64,000 nt of DNA from Lineus longissimus (GCF_910592395.1 NC_088308.1:26179501-26243500), one strand, 5' to 3'. Numbered from the stretch's first letter, positions 33,401 through 45,640 are shown. The notes: generated from the letters alone by a model not told the origin. Program-made: numbers and translations.

Positions 33401-36400
33401 TGAAAGGCCTTGCTCCTCAGGTCCATAGCCTCCTGCAGGCACACAATGGCAGCATGCCCTTAATGAGGTAAGAAGATGGTGCTAAATGACTGGACAAAAC
33501 TCAAAATCTTTTCCTCATACTTTCTGGGACTAATATTTCAATGACATGGTGTGCTTGACTTGGGAAATACATTTTTAATGCTGATATCCTGAGATTATCG
33601 TGCATGGCTGTTAATGTCAGCTGGTTAATCTGTTTGTTCTTCTTCTGCAGCTTTCCCGCCTGCTATGCAGCCGAGTTTGGCCCTATCTATCAAGTCTCAG
33701 ATGGTGGCGTTCCCCTGGAACATCTCCTCACGTGCATCCCTGGGATACAGGTTGACGTGTCCAAGAGTGGCGTCAAGAAGATTCATTGGACGGAAAACAA
33801 AGCCCCATCAACCATAGGTAAGTTTGGAGGCATTTGAATGAGTTGTCCTCCCTGAATGCAGATAGTCTTGACTACGCTAGGTGGTTGAGGGTGAAACAGT
33901 TGCTATGATTTTGATCTGTGTAACAGGACTGACTACCTGCTCGTATCTGCCATTTCCAGAGGTTTTAGATAGCTCAAGAGATTTTTACTCATGTTTCAGA
34001 ATGTGGGCGCTTCCTTCAAAGTCCTGCCCTGAACCAGATGTTGAATCAACTGAGCAAAGAAGTTGTAGATCTTTTGAAGAGTTGTCCTCAATGTCGTATG
34101 CCATTCAGCAAGTTCATCCCAGCGTATCACCATCATTTCGGCCGCCAGTGTAGAGTTGCTGATTATGGATATACCAAATTGGCAGAGCTTTTCAAGGCCA
34201 TTCCACATGTGCTGCAGGTAGGTGTTATTTTGGTTTCTTGTGATACATGGATTTGACCATAACAATCAACATTTCTCTCAACCTCAGCCTCAGGTGGGAG
34301 CTCAGTGGAATGTACAGTGGTTGGTATGGACTCACTGCCATGGATTTCCTGGACACCAGGACACATCAACAAAAGAACTTGTGTACAGGTGGTCATCATG
34401 GCTTGGTCAAGAATAACTTCATCTTCTTTAACAATTGTGTGACATGTTTCTCAAACCTTTACATTACCACCATTTTGCCAAGCACTGGTATTTACGTATT
34501 ATGGCATTATTTTACAGGTGATTGGCACTGGTAACCGTGGTATCTTGACCTTGACCCACCGAGCTCAGGTCAAACGGTTCACCTCTGACCTTCTCCGTCT
34601 GCTCAAGTCACAAACAAGCAAGGCAATCATGGCCATTGATATTCCTGCGATCTTTATGAAAGTTTTCAACAAGGTTTTCGACATGTCCGAATATGGCGTC
34701 TGCTATTTGGAGGACATCTTGTTGGAGATTCCAGACACAGTCGTCATGGTTGAAGGTCACGAGGAACAGATGGTGATAGCTATACCACGACGAGATCAGA
34801 CTGTGGAGGAGATCGAACGTACTAAGAAGTTTATCACAGAAGTTGTCGATCTGCTTCGCCATAGTCCCCAGTGTCGTATGCCCTTCAATAAGTTCATTCC
34901 ATCGTATCATCATCATTTTGGACGGCAATGCCGTGTTGCAGATTACGGGTTCAGCAAACTGATTGATCTCTTCGAGAGCATTCCAGATGTGATCAATGTA
35001 AGTCCGAAGATGCATGCTTCATTCAAGTTAGAACTTTTGCTGAAACCACCACTGCTTTTTGGTACAGTAAACCGCACAGATTTCTTTCATCTTGTCTCTT
35101 TTAGAAGAGTTTCACAAAAAAGTTGAATATCTGGCAGCCTTTCTTCCAAAAAGGTGTTGTTTAATATTGACACAGTCTGTTTCCCTGTTGCAGATTGAAG
35201 ATGACGGCGATGAGAAGATCCTATGCTTGACCGAGCCTGAGCTGATTAAAGTCCTGGCAGACCAGGTCATGTCCCTGCTCGAGTCCTGCCCTGAGGCCAA
35301 GCTCCCAGCCACTGAGTTCCTTACTGCATTTATGAGGTTCCATGGGCATAGCTTACAGCTGCAGGACTTTGGAGTTCATAATGTGATTGCCCTGATGAAA
35401 AAAATCAAGCATGTTGCAAAGGTAGGCCCCATAATCATTAACAGGGCAAAATGCATCCCTTGGTAGTGTCCATGTGAAATTGGTGTCTTATTTGAATCAG
35501 ATATGTCAAGAACTGTTAGATATGTAGATAACCACAGTCAGTACATTACCAGGTCTAAAAACTAGAATCACATCTTGTGAGTCTCTGAGGAGTTGTAGGT
35601 TGTTAAGTGTTCCTCAATACACTCTACATACCCTGCTTTCTGAAACTGTCTTCATGTTCCGTGTCTCTGTTCTATTTTCACCTTTGTTTCGCCAGGTTGA
35701 AGGTTTCAATGGCAAGACTATGATCAGTCTGGTGGACCGTAGCCAGGTGCAGCAACGAGTGCACCGTGTTCTCCTGATTCTCCTGGAGCAGCCTGGGGGG
35801 AATATGCACATCCCATACCTCAAGGAGAGGTACAGAAAGACGTTTGGTGAACACCTGGACATAGCTGAAATCAAGGAGGACCTCAAGGAGTACATTATGG
35901 TAAAGATTAGTTATAACATGGTCCAGTTGTATAATGATTTGGTTGAAATTATCCTAGTTCATCAGGTTGGGTCTACTAGAATTTGAAGCAACATGTGCTA
36001 TTGACCAATTTCACCATGTAGACTGCATGATTGATCTTGGGGAAATCATATGATACTCCTCTTTCAGGTCTCAGATGATCTAAACAATGGTATTGTCAAA
36101 CTAGTCGCTTTGATGGAGTTTGCTCGAGATGTACGAAGTCTGCTGCGCATTCACAAAGGTCGCTTGCCAATGCAACATTTCGGGTCGGCGTATCGAGATC
36201 ATTTTGGCACCGAACTGAAACCAGCAGCATATGGATTTCCAAACATTGATATCCTTCTTCAGTCCCTACCTCATCTTCTTCAAATCAAAGGGAAAGGCTT
36301 CAAGAGGGTCATGTACCTTAATACAGATTTCCTAGGTAAGGTGAAAGTACCGTTAGCCAGAGAATTGTGATCGTGCTCCTCTCAGGAACTTACACATTGC

Positions 36401-38584
36401 TCCAGAGGTACTGTGAGCTTCTGCTTGGCTAAAAAAGTACACTTACGTTTCAGATTGTTTCTTGGCCCTGATCTTTTTCGATAACACCAAGAAAGGCTGT
36501 GTATTTTGTCGTAATCAGCATAGTAAGGATCCCAGACCTCCTCCCTGGCTTATGTTTTTGTAACAAGAAGATTTCCATTTCATTTCCAGACAAGTTCAGT
36601 CACCAGATAGCCTACAGCCCTGTCCCTCAGGACAGCGACTACATGACTACAAGAGATCAGAATAACACGCCGTCTAAGGATTCTGGAATCCCGGACATAC
36701 ACAGTGATGAGGATCTGATGTTGGTTGCCTCCCGTTCCAACACACCCATGGACCTGCTGGCATACCCAGTCCCCTCAGCTGTGCCCTCCCCTGATCTCCA
36801 ACCCAAGGTGCCATCTCCGGCTGATCTCATGAAGTTTGCTGATCCTCATCAACCAGGTTAGTGGGATGAACTACTTCTGCCTACTCAGTGCTCAATGTGG
36901 TTCATGATGGAAATGCTGTTATGCCCTCGGCACATTCTGCAACAGATTATACATAACAGAGAAAGACTGAGGGAAACTGGTCTGGCTAGAGTTACCGCGA
37001 TGGAGCAGTTAAAACTGAGATAAAACACAGAAGAAGTCTGTCCAGGTATGCTTACCTGTGCTTGCTTGTTTTTTCAGACATCATCTCTGGGATGAGCCAG
37101 GAAGAGAAGAAGAGACAGATGAGTCCGCTCTGCCGTACACCGACATCAGAAATGTTACAGTTTGCTGCCCAGTGTTTGCCCGGCAAGGAAATGAAGGTAA
37201 ATAGTAGTCTCCAGATGGTAGTGTTACTGACGTTATGCACCAGCTTATGCCAATGGCTTATGACTGTTGTGCACGATATTTGACAGTCTTTAAAGCCCTG
37301 GTTGTGAAGTGATAATCTTGAAACAATTGTACATCTTACACAGAGAACTTCACTGGAATAACAACAAGGCAAAGTTTACCAGCAATAAGGACACTGAGAC
37401 TGAGACTTACATTTTTTTTTTCTTCTTCAGCGTTCAACCTGCCTAAGTACTATAACCTCAGTCCTGTGGCTGAGACTTACATGAATGCTTCCCTCTTTCA
37501 GAACGACTCTCGTGCTGAGAACTACCTGAAGGATGTCTTCATCCATTCTGCTCCACCACCATCACCACTAGCATATGATCCATATAACCCAGCATATCAA
37601 TATTACCCCCAGATGTCATACGGACACTATCCTCAGATGACAACCATGCCGACGTACCAACCTTACTGCCTGTCACCGTCTCCATATGCTGTTTACTACC
37701 CACCGCCTCAAGCTACGGCACCTCCACCAACCCCAGGCGGCGCCCCCTACCAGCAGCCCCAGATGCAGCCTGCACAGTATTTCACCTACGATACTGTCAA
37801 TGTGACCCATTCCCAGGTGGTAGGAGACCCTGGGAAGGCTCTCCTCGCTATGATCTCACCAAAAGAGGTCAAGGAAGAGAGTCAAGAAAGCGATGAAAAG
37901 GTTGGTACAGCCGCTGGTAATAACACCACATCCACTCCAGCTGTGAACAAGCCACCCCGTAGAAATGCTGATGGTAGTCCCATTGATGAAAACAGTGACC
38001 ATGTTAAGGCAATCCTGGCATTCTTATCTCCATTCAAAGAGGATGGTTCTCCAGTCACACCGTCGATCCAACCAGGGGCTTTGAGTAGCATTGCTGCGGA
38101 TTTAGATGCGGTAGGTGAGGAAAAATCTCACATTGTTGTTACAACTCCCCCTGGTGCTGAGGGGAAGCCAGCAAGGAATATTGTCATGGAACAAATCGCC
38201 AAATCCCCGGCAAAATCTTTAGTGTTGGAGTCGGAGGAATCTGAAGGTGTTGGCCTGGAAATCACAGATTCTGTTGAAATTAGCGATTTCGACAAGACGA
38301 CTGATAGCGAAGCTGAAGATGCAAAAGGTGTGACATTAAATGTTCAACAAACTAGCAGGCGTGCTGAATTTGCAGCTGTTAGAGCTAAGGAAGAAGATGT
38401 CAATATGCTATTGTCAAGGTTGTCAATTCCTGCCAATAAGAACAAACTCAATCGCACACCATCAGATACTGAAAGTGATTTGGACAGTTCCAGATCCGGT
38501 GCGTCTCCGAAATCGGGCACACCCAAGAGGTCGCGCATTGCTGCTAAGTTCAATGTACCAATTGAAACGGATCGTACCAATTGA
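27462..38584 (+). CDS. MARF1: MARF1 (limkain-b1) NYN endoribonuclease with RRM and LOTUS domains
   Basis: MARF1 is a cytoplasmic/P-body endoribonuclease that destabilises mRNAs; in mice it is needed for oocyte meiosis and retrotransposon silencing. Coding exons: 27462-27477, 27736-27944, 28095-28212, 28503-28669, 28897-29072, 29953-30065, 30239-31260, 31426-31604, 32605-32685, 32931-33075, 33292-33467, 33651-33817, 34000-34217, 34518-34997, 35194-35421, 35696-35899, 36068-36335, 36590-36856, 37078-37196 and about 37448-38584; about 1829 residues (human 1742). NYN nuclease at residues 17-165 ([26 protein letters not shown]) with the acidic residues present. RRM1 starts near 176 ([10 protein letters not shown]) and RRM2 near 575 (LELMVTNLD). 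Eight LOTUS units follow (about 668-1322), then a Pro/Tyr-rich disordered tail. The 37196/37448 junction is uncertain: the best acceptor (exon start 37431) breaks phase. Exon 1 is only 16 nt and rests on the Kozak context and phase. It faces NDEL1 head-to-head and QTGAL tail-to-tail. Confidence 0.95.
31888..31914 (+). other. MARF1: Candidate 27-nt cassette microexon of MARF1
   Basis: Between exons 8 and 9 a pyrimidine-rich acceptor (TTCTCTTCCCACCTCAG) is followed by 27 nt open in frame and a GTACAT donor. Because 27 is divisible by 3 it can be included or skipped without breaking phase. Inclusion would insert a very basic segment (about MACRARRR) between RRM2 and the first LOTUS domain. Confidence 0.4.
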
Positions 38585-40780
38585 AATGGATCGAATGAGT
38601 TAGATTACGGCTTAGGAAAGAGTATGATAATCTCAGTGTGTTGTTGACTTGGTTTTCTTCGTGTAAAACAGATGGAATGAATGATTTAGTATTGAATTGC
38701 ATTTTTTTTATATTGCATTTTGGACAGTAACCACATCTAAGTTCTTATTTTCTGTTGAGTTAATCATGTTCATTCACTCTTGTGACACTATTTCATTGTC
38801 TCACATATTATTGCTGTCATGAAATTGGGTGGAATATTTAGCCATTGGCTGAGGGTTTTTTTCATGAGGACTTGTTGTAAAAGTCAATGAAACCCCCAAA
38901 AGGGTTGACACATTTTGAAACATTTTATAAGTTAGTTACTTAAAGCATGTGTTTCGTATAAACTGACATATTGACTGAGTTTGATTAAACTTCTAATCTG
39001 CGAGTAAAAATTGAAGTTTTATGTCTGTCATTGCTTGAATGTCATTTGTGTTCGATGACACATTTGTGTTTGTTGTGTAAATTTGTCTTTAACATTGCAT
39101 GGACTACATGTACAGCAATCATTTTAGAAAAATGTGGATGATTTGTCTCTAAACATTTCTCTAAGTCTTCTGTTCAATTATAAAGGGTCATATTAAGTCA
39201 TAATTATGCACAAAATTGGGCAATGGCCATTGTGTATGCAAAATTATAGAAAGTCTTGCAACATCAACTAATGTTATTTGAACCTTCAGGTATAATTCTT
39301 GGCATAGTCTCTTTAATGGGCCCCTTCACTACCAGTAAAAAGGTGTGACAAAACATACATACATACATGCTCCTGAAAGTGATATTCAGACATTTCACCT
39401 AACTGGATTACCTGTGGCTATTGTGATGAATTGATTACTCATCAAAAAGTAATGATGAATTCTTCAGGGACTTGGAGAGCATTCATTTGTACATATTGAC
39501 TGTTATCATTTGCGGTAATGCAGGTTGCATTTAAATGTTTTTGCAGTATTTTCAAAATATTGAGAGATGAAGTAGCTTTTTCACCAGAAACTCAAACAGG
39601 TTTGATTGGATTTGTTTTAATGTGTTTGAAAAAACTTTGAAGTTGATCTGTCATGTTTGTGCTGGTGTTAAACCCGAGTTTAAGTCCTTGAAAAGCAGCT
39701 GGTTGCTTGGATGTGGTTCTAACAACCATTTTGTATGCATCTATAACTTAGTACTTGTTTATACTATAACTTTTGGTCGTCACAACCATTAGTTAGCATT
39801 GTAACTATACTCTTTGGCACTTTATTTCTTTTGCTATGTATGTATACAGAAGTGTGTACATTCTGGTGAATTACACATTGTGTATGCTATACTTTGTCTA
39901 TTTTTCATGGTTGAACATCAGAAAATGTATGTTCTTGCAAAAACTAAAAATGGGGTGTAATCAGCAGTTATCCAGTCTCCAAGCAGAGCTAAAATTACTA
40001 TTGACAACCTGTTGCATTTGAGGCATCTAGGAAGCGCTGTGTGATTGACCATATTTATCTGGAGTAAAGTCGTGGCAGGCTGAAAAAGGGAATTCATATT
40101 TTCTCTTAAGATGTGCACTGTTGACCTGAAGAACTCATTTGACTGTTGATCTGAACAACTTGTTTGATAATGACTCAAGAATGCAGTGGGAGAGCCATTG
40201 AATATCATACTTTGCCAGATAGATCCCACGCTCCCGTCTCCAAAAAACGTTTGTTTCTGGACTCCTGGGGAGGCCAAGTTCTATCTGATGCAGCTTGTTG
40301 TATGGTGGTACCCGTTGGTATCACTGTCAAGGTAAGGATGTACGTTCGTACACGTTTAAGACGTTGACTGCTACACGTTTGTGTAGTCCCCTTGTTTTAA
40401 CGATGTGATGTTGAGATTGTTATGGCTTTCAAGTTTGCATTGGGTTTTATCAAACATGTCCTTACGATGGCAATGCTGTCGTCTGTCAACGCTGGTTAGG
40501 TATTTCTATATCAAAACAGTAGACTTTTGAGTTCGGACAGGTGTCACATTCTAAAGAAGAATCAAAAGAATTCTGCTTTAAACAGTTTGCGAGATTTCAG
40601 AATTTGGTAAGATGTCTTTCTTGTCCTTCACGATCTCGACTAATCACCATTTTTGTCTAAAACAAACCAAGATATGAATGTTCATTCTCATTCGGCCAAT
40701 TTAAGTTTGAGGAGTTTATTTGTAAGTGTGGTTCACACTCCTAATTTAGTTTGAATAAACAAAGGATTTTCATTACACCC
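38585..40780 (+). other. MARF1: MARF1 3' UTR (inferred)
   Basis: T-rich non-coding sequence after the MARF1 stop, up to the AATAAA at 40754-40759. An ATTAAA-type signal near 38984 could give a shorter form. No coding signal is visible. Between 40780 and 41395 I see nothing except short chance frames. Confidence 0.5.
40754..40759 (+). terminator. Candidate poly(A) signal of MARF1
   Basis: Canonical AATAAA about 2.2 kb after the MARF1 stop and some 640 bp before the convergent QTGAL poly(A) signal. It is consistent with a tail-to-tail pair that does not overlap. Confidence 0.45.
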
Positions 40781-41395
40781 CACAAACATGTCTTGTCTTC
40801 TGTTTTGCCACTTTCTTGGGATTTGTCAGGAGTCAAAAGTCCTGTGGTTGCCTATATCCTGGTGACCGTGACACATTGCAATACTGCCACAGAGGGAGTG
40901 AGCTTCTTTCCCAAAGACAAGGCCGACCACTTTAATGGTCATCTGTATATACCTAAAAACATTCACATCGGTGCTTCGTCTCAGCTGGGTATCTCTGGGA
41001 GAACCTCTTGCTGACGATGGCAGTGGCAGGATGTGCTGCCCTTCCCATCCTAATGGACTGCTCCTGCAATGAATGTTCAGTGCGAATATGGGTTACTGAT
41101 TGGACTGGCCTTGGGGGAGCGGGTGAAGGCACAGTCAAACAGACGGGCTGCTTCCCAAGGACAAGGGTTTGGCCAAAAAAGCAAGTCCTGATTTCGCACA
41201 CATACTGGTGTTTCGTCGACTAGAGCCTAGTTTCGAGTGAATTTGCCAAGAGCTCGATATTGTACAGAGAGCATGGGACAGGCAATCTTTACCCTGTCCC
41301 TACATCCCTTGAAAATATGCAAGAATAGGAGAGTATCGCTGATCTAATCCAGGGACAAAAGAACAACCAAAACATGAAATTTATACTGGAGAAAA

Positions 41396-41401
41396 TTTAT
41401 T
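41396..41401 (-). terminator. Poly(A) signal of QTGAL
   Basis: TTTATT on the plus strand (AATAAA on the minus strand), 140 bp past the QTGAL stop codon at 41541, which is a normal distance for a short 3' UTR. Confidence 0.65.
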
Positions 41402-41540
41402 TATAAAACTGTACAAAAAGGTTTTGCATTGCAATACACACTGATATGAGCAGTCCTGTACAATCTCTTTTCACAAAGTATTTCAATACAATGTCATATA
41501 ATAGCATTGTCCTTAAGAAATTACATGATTAAGTCCATTA

Positions 41541-44500
41541 CTATGCAAAGCTGTAGTAATCAACGCCTTCTTTCAGTTGAAGAGATTCAAGGTTTTTCTC
41601 AAAGCCACCTCCAGTCAAATCCTGAAATGTCGAGGAGAAAGGTTTGTCTATATCATTGTCATATAACCGAGCAAGGTAACAAAGAATTCACTTCATTTCT
41701 GAGTCCAGAATATCAGTTAACTTGGTTAGCTATCATTCGATACCTGCTGAGATGACAGAACTTGAGTAAGAAGCTAGTTTTAATTGTATCTTTAAGCTTT
41801 GCATACTACAGCCAGTGCAGTACTGATAAGCTTGTGGATGGTACCTGATGAATTCTCTCATGATGTTGATGAGCACATGCTCATGCATATTGAGCAAAAC
41901 CAATGACTAACCATTTTCATGCACAAGACGATTGGTCGCGCTACCTTAGAGAAATGCACTATTGATATCCGTGGTTTAGGACGTTCCTGAAAAGATACAC
42001 ACACATTAATGCACTGTTGGTCCCATCACATTATTTTCTTGTATTGTTTGGAACTGAATAAGAACATCAGGTATATAAGGTTGAAGTGGACAATTATTAA
42101 CTTTAACTAGCAGACCACTTACACACAAATAATGACATTGTGCTGATGTAGTGATGACATCACAGATCTGTGTGTACTTTTGGGTGGAGGGAATTTTAAG
42201 GTAGTTGAGAAGAGTTGTTCATGGAGAACAGATTGAGTCAGGAGGACATATTATCTAGAGGATAAACTATACCAGTACATATGACAAAGAATGATCACAA
42301 GCAAGAGACCTGGGCCGGCCAATCATATGGAGTGACTGTATGAGTGGAATACAACCAATGTCAGTAAGTAATGACAAACTTTTCAAATAGTCTTCATGTG
42401 GAGAGAGGAGAGACATTCTGTGCACATCATTTACCAGGTAAAGGAATGAACCTGAACAGACTTACTTTAGACTCCTCATAGATATACACTCCTTTCTTGA
42501 TCTTCTTCTCATCCACATCACAAAACATTGTGACCTGAAAAGTTTTTTGACAAAGCTGAGACTAAATGATACATAATGCACCATAAATTTTCTGAAAAGT
42601 TTTTAAAAGGAGACATCTTGTTGTGTCTGATAAAGTTATTCGACTGGGAGAGACAAAGTCAGTTGGTATCATCCTCCGCAGTGGTGTCAGGTTGTGGGAA
42701 AGGTTAATTGCTTTCAACAAGTGAGCCACTCTCAATAAATTTATGTGTTGTTTGTGTGTGGTGGTGCCACAAAACAACATCTCTGAACATCTGCAATCTG
42801 TCTGGATGAATCAGAGGATCTAAGAGAGAAGCATTTCTCACCTTCTTCTGATTCTCTAGCGACAGTGACCTGAACAGTTTCCTGCCCTGTTTCCCAGCAT
42901 TCCAGATGCTGAATGATGGCCATTTTGATAGGACGCCCTCTTCTAAAGCTTTCAGACGTAACAACCAGATTGATTCTCTGTGAATTGGAAATGGGAACAT
43001 CAGCTATTACATTTCAATTAACTTTATTGAGGAACTTCAAACTCTGTAGTTTTAACTAGGTACTCATCACTGTTTTCTGTTGGAATGTTTCTAGAGTTCA
43101 TGTTATAAACTCATAAAGCAGTCGAGAAGAGAAGAAGTGTATATAAAGAATCATCTTACTCTGTGACTGAGAATGTCATTGCATCTGGATGATAGCGATA
43201 CATCAACAACTGTCGGTCAATTCTCTTCAGTTTCCCTCTACATTTCAAATGTTTATAGAAGAAGATGAGATCATCAGGGACACCCCTTCCACCACCAATA
43301 CCCCCAACCATATCATACTGCAGCCGTGACATAAACCATGTCGGAAAGATCAATGTTGGTCCGTTTGAAGTGTAAATCTGAGTTAGGAGCTGTTCTTCTG
43401 TGAGACGATTTGCCCAGTTTTCATAGCGCTCTGTGGAGCCTTCAGGTTCTCTCCAGAACTGTGATCCAACAAGCTGAAAACAAGGAAGCATATTGACTAA
43501 TGTTAGGCCATTTAAATTAGAACTAACGAGAAATGACAACCAGCTGGGGGAGCTTTAACGCGTGGTGAGTTGTTAGCCAGCTGGAAGAGTCAAAATATTC
43601 AGGCAAACTGATAACCACTTGGACGAGTCAAATGGCCTGGTAAGTCAGGATGCCAGTACAAAACTCACCAGAGTAGAATCTGTGCTTGCAATTTCATACT
43701 GAGATGACACTCTGTCTTCAGTCATCACATCATCCTGTGGAGAGAAAGACAAGTATTTGATGATATGAGTGCCCTTTTATGAGGACATCCTTTCCAGAGG
43801 AAAAGGTGAATGACCAAATCAAGGAATGAAATTTGATACATTTTTAACTTCCAGGCTTGCAGCCACGTTTTGTTGCCACAATAATTTTAACTGGGTGGCT
43901 AATTTTCAATGGGTTATCCAAGGTCTGAAATTAAGGAATTCATCCCCAACTCACATCCACCCCTGTCCACGACATGTCATTTTCAGCTAACGAAATGTTG
44001 CACTTTGTTGTGACAACTGACAGAGCCACCTTATGTCACATTTGAAAACCAGTATACTCACAGCATCTAACCAACAGATATAATCTCCTGAACTCTGAAT
44101 AGCTGCCCTGTGCTTGGCATTTCCAGCTGCAAAACAAAGAACATGAAAGCTAACTTTAGAGAGCTAGGGTTAAGAAGAAATAAGGCATGAAGATGGAAAT
44201 TAATGCCAAAAGGCTATTTGTGATTTATTTATTGAGAAGTGATAACCAGCTGGAAGAGTCAAAACATACTGTAGGCTTGATAACCAGCTGGAAGAGTCAA
44301 ATTGTTGGCAACCACCTGAAAGAGTTACCTTCTTTGGGTTTTTAACTTCAATGAAAGAAAAAACAATTACTCACGACCAAGAGGAGAACCTGTGTCATTA
44401 AGTCCAATCACAACCTTAAATCCTCTCTCTAAGAACTTCAGTCTCCATTCCTGAAGAATCTCAGCAGTTTTATCCTGAAAATATAGTAAATCAGTAATTA

Positions 44501-44949
44501 GACCAAGTAATAAAGATAATTTAGACTAATGTCACTCAGGGTTATTGAAATCCTTTTTCTTGCCTAACACTATCATACCAGAAGAAATATATATCATTAT
44601 TGGTAAATACATGCTTCATAAAACTTTCTTCTCATTCTACAGACTCTACAAGTCCAGTGATCTCAATATAGATCTCTCATCAAAGTGGAGGTGTACAATG
44701 TGTAGCCCAGGTTGGTAGTAGCCTACTTACCATGCTTGCATCATTGTAGATTGAAACTTCAATGGTCCCCGCATAGTCTTGGTTCAATACTGACTGCAAA
44801 CATTCAACCAGCCATTTTTCACCGTTGTACACAGAAATAACAACTGACTGTAATCAATGCAAGAGAAGAGGAAAAATTGTCTGTCAGAAGGTCCAAGTTA
44901 TGAGTCGCGATCACTAGTCAATACCTGACATTTGCCTTGGGACCTTCAT
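41541..44949 (-). CDS. B3GNTL1: Queuosine-tRNA galactosyltransferase (B3GNTL1), complete
   Basis: B3GNTL1, now called QTGAL, is a GT2-type glycosyltransferase that adds galactose to queuosine at the wobble base of tRNA-Tyr in animals. Coding exons in transcript order: 44949-44925, 44843-44731, 44474-44375, 44126-44062, 43734-43669, 43473-43160, 42977-42842, 42534-42466, 41986-41912 and 41621-41541; GT-AG, phase-consistent, 347 residues (human 361). The GT-A start reads [13 protein letters not shown], the DxD metal motif sits in CWLDADDVM (about residue 100), and [61 protein letters not shown] and [11 protein letters not shown] are close to the human protein. Exon 2 uses the second of two nested AGs (TTACAGTCAG), because only this joins in frame to exon 1 (MKVPRQMS). 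The second ATG, at 44931, would give MSVVIS and may be the real start. No signal peptide is seen, matching a cytosolic enzyme. Confidence 0.95.
43535..43645. repeat. CAGCTGG-type minisatellite, copy cluster 1 (QTGAL intron 5)
   Basis: Three diverged units of about 38 bp with core AACCAGCTGGAAGAGTCAAA lie near 43537, 43573 and 43610, directly upstream (transcript sense: downstream) of QTGAL exon 6. A second cluster with the same core lies in intron 3. Confidence 0.6.
44239..44330. repeat. CAGCTGG-type minisatellite, copy cluster 2 (QTGAL intron 3)
   Basis: Two near-identical units with core AACCAGCTGGAAGAGTCAAA (about 44241 and 44279) plus a degraded third (AACCACCTGAAAGAGT). The core matches the cluster at 43535-43645, about 600 bp away in the same gene. 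Confidence 0.65.
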
Positions 44950-45640
44950 CACCACCTTGACCAGGTTGTATCTTCAAACAGGGGATACATGAATTGATTA
45001 CATCTGTCTGGACTTTTGGTGGAAGGAAGAAATATGAGTAGAAACGAGATTGATGGAAATCACAGCATGACTGAGTAAGGATGGAGTCGGCCGGAGTAGG
45101 CTCTATCTATCGAGTGTCTGACTCTGCAACAAGAATTTGTCCAAAAGTTGACTTCTACTAAAATCTAGATCGGATTTTCTGATCACAATAGGTTCAAATA
45201 ATATATCTTACCACGTTAGTCATGAAATATCGGTGATCAGATCATTAAATGAGGGATATTTTTTGAAAACATTAGAAAAAACTTTCTAAAATTTTCTCAA
45301 ACAGGAGGCTGCCATTTTGAACAGTCATGTGATCTCATGGTAATGCTATTATTTTTCATTAGTGGGGGGATACAATATCGGTTAAGGGTATTTTAGGCAT
45401 AATATGCAAAAATGATCCCTTTCAAACATATAGTCTACGACAACAAATAATTCAATATTAACAATTCATCAGGATTCATCCTATGAATATGCTAAAAGCG
45501 CTGATTTACTCTTTTAGCATTATTCAAAACGTCCCTACATCCCAAATGGACTCGTCCACGCCTGGAATACCCTTACCTGGTGCCTATGAAGGCTAACGAT
45601 CCTATACGAATCACACAGCTACTGTACATTGTCCATGCTG
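44950..45640 (-). other. B3GNTL1: QTGAL 5' leader region with candidate non-coding exon
   Basis: On the minus strand a good donor (CACCAG then GTAAGG, exon end 45577) closes a likely 5' UTR exon reaching up to roughly 45640-45700. A matching acceptor near 44996-45010 would open the start exon. The leader carries several upstream ATGs, including ATG TAA near 45003 and a 13-codon uORF starting at 44991 whose TGA overlaps the main ATG as TGATG. The exact leader structure is inferred. Confidence 0.4.

Noticed and set aside
37431-37447. Reading MARF1 exon 20 from 37431 in phase 0
   Set aside because: It reaches a stop within about 18 codons, while the neighbouring frame is open for over 370 codons and clearly coding.
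41945-41950. Earlier donor for QTGAL exon 9 (after HFSK, at GTAGCG)
   Set aside because: It would delete about eleven residues that match the human protein; reading on to the GTTAGT donor after 41912 restores [11 protein letters not shown], so the later donor is used.
45601-45640. ATG codons in the candidate QTGAL leader exon as the true QTGAL start
   Set aside because: The frame that would splice in phase 0 into exon 2 contains a TAG, and the other ATG frame ends in phase 2. The start exon at 44949-44925 fits phase and the homologous N-terminus.
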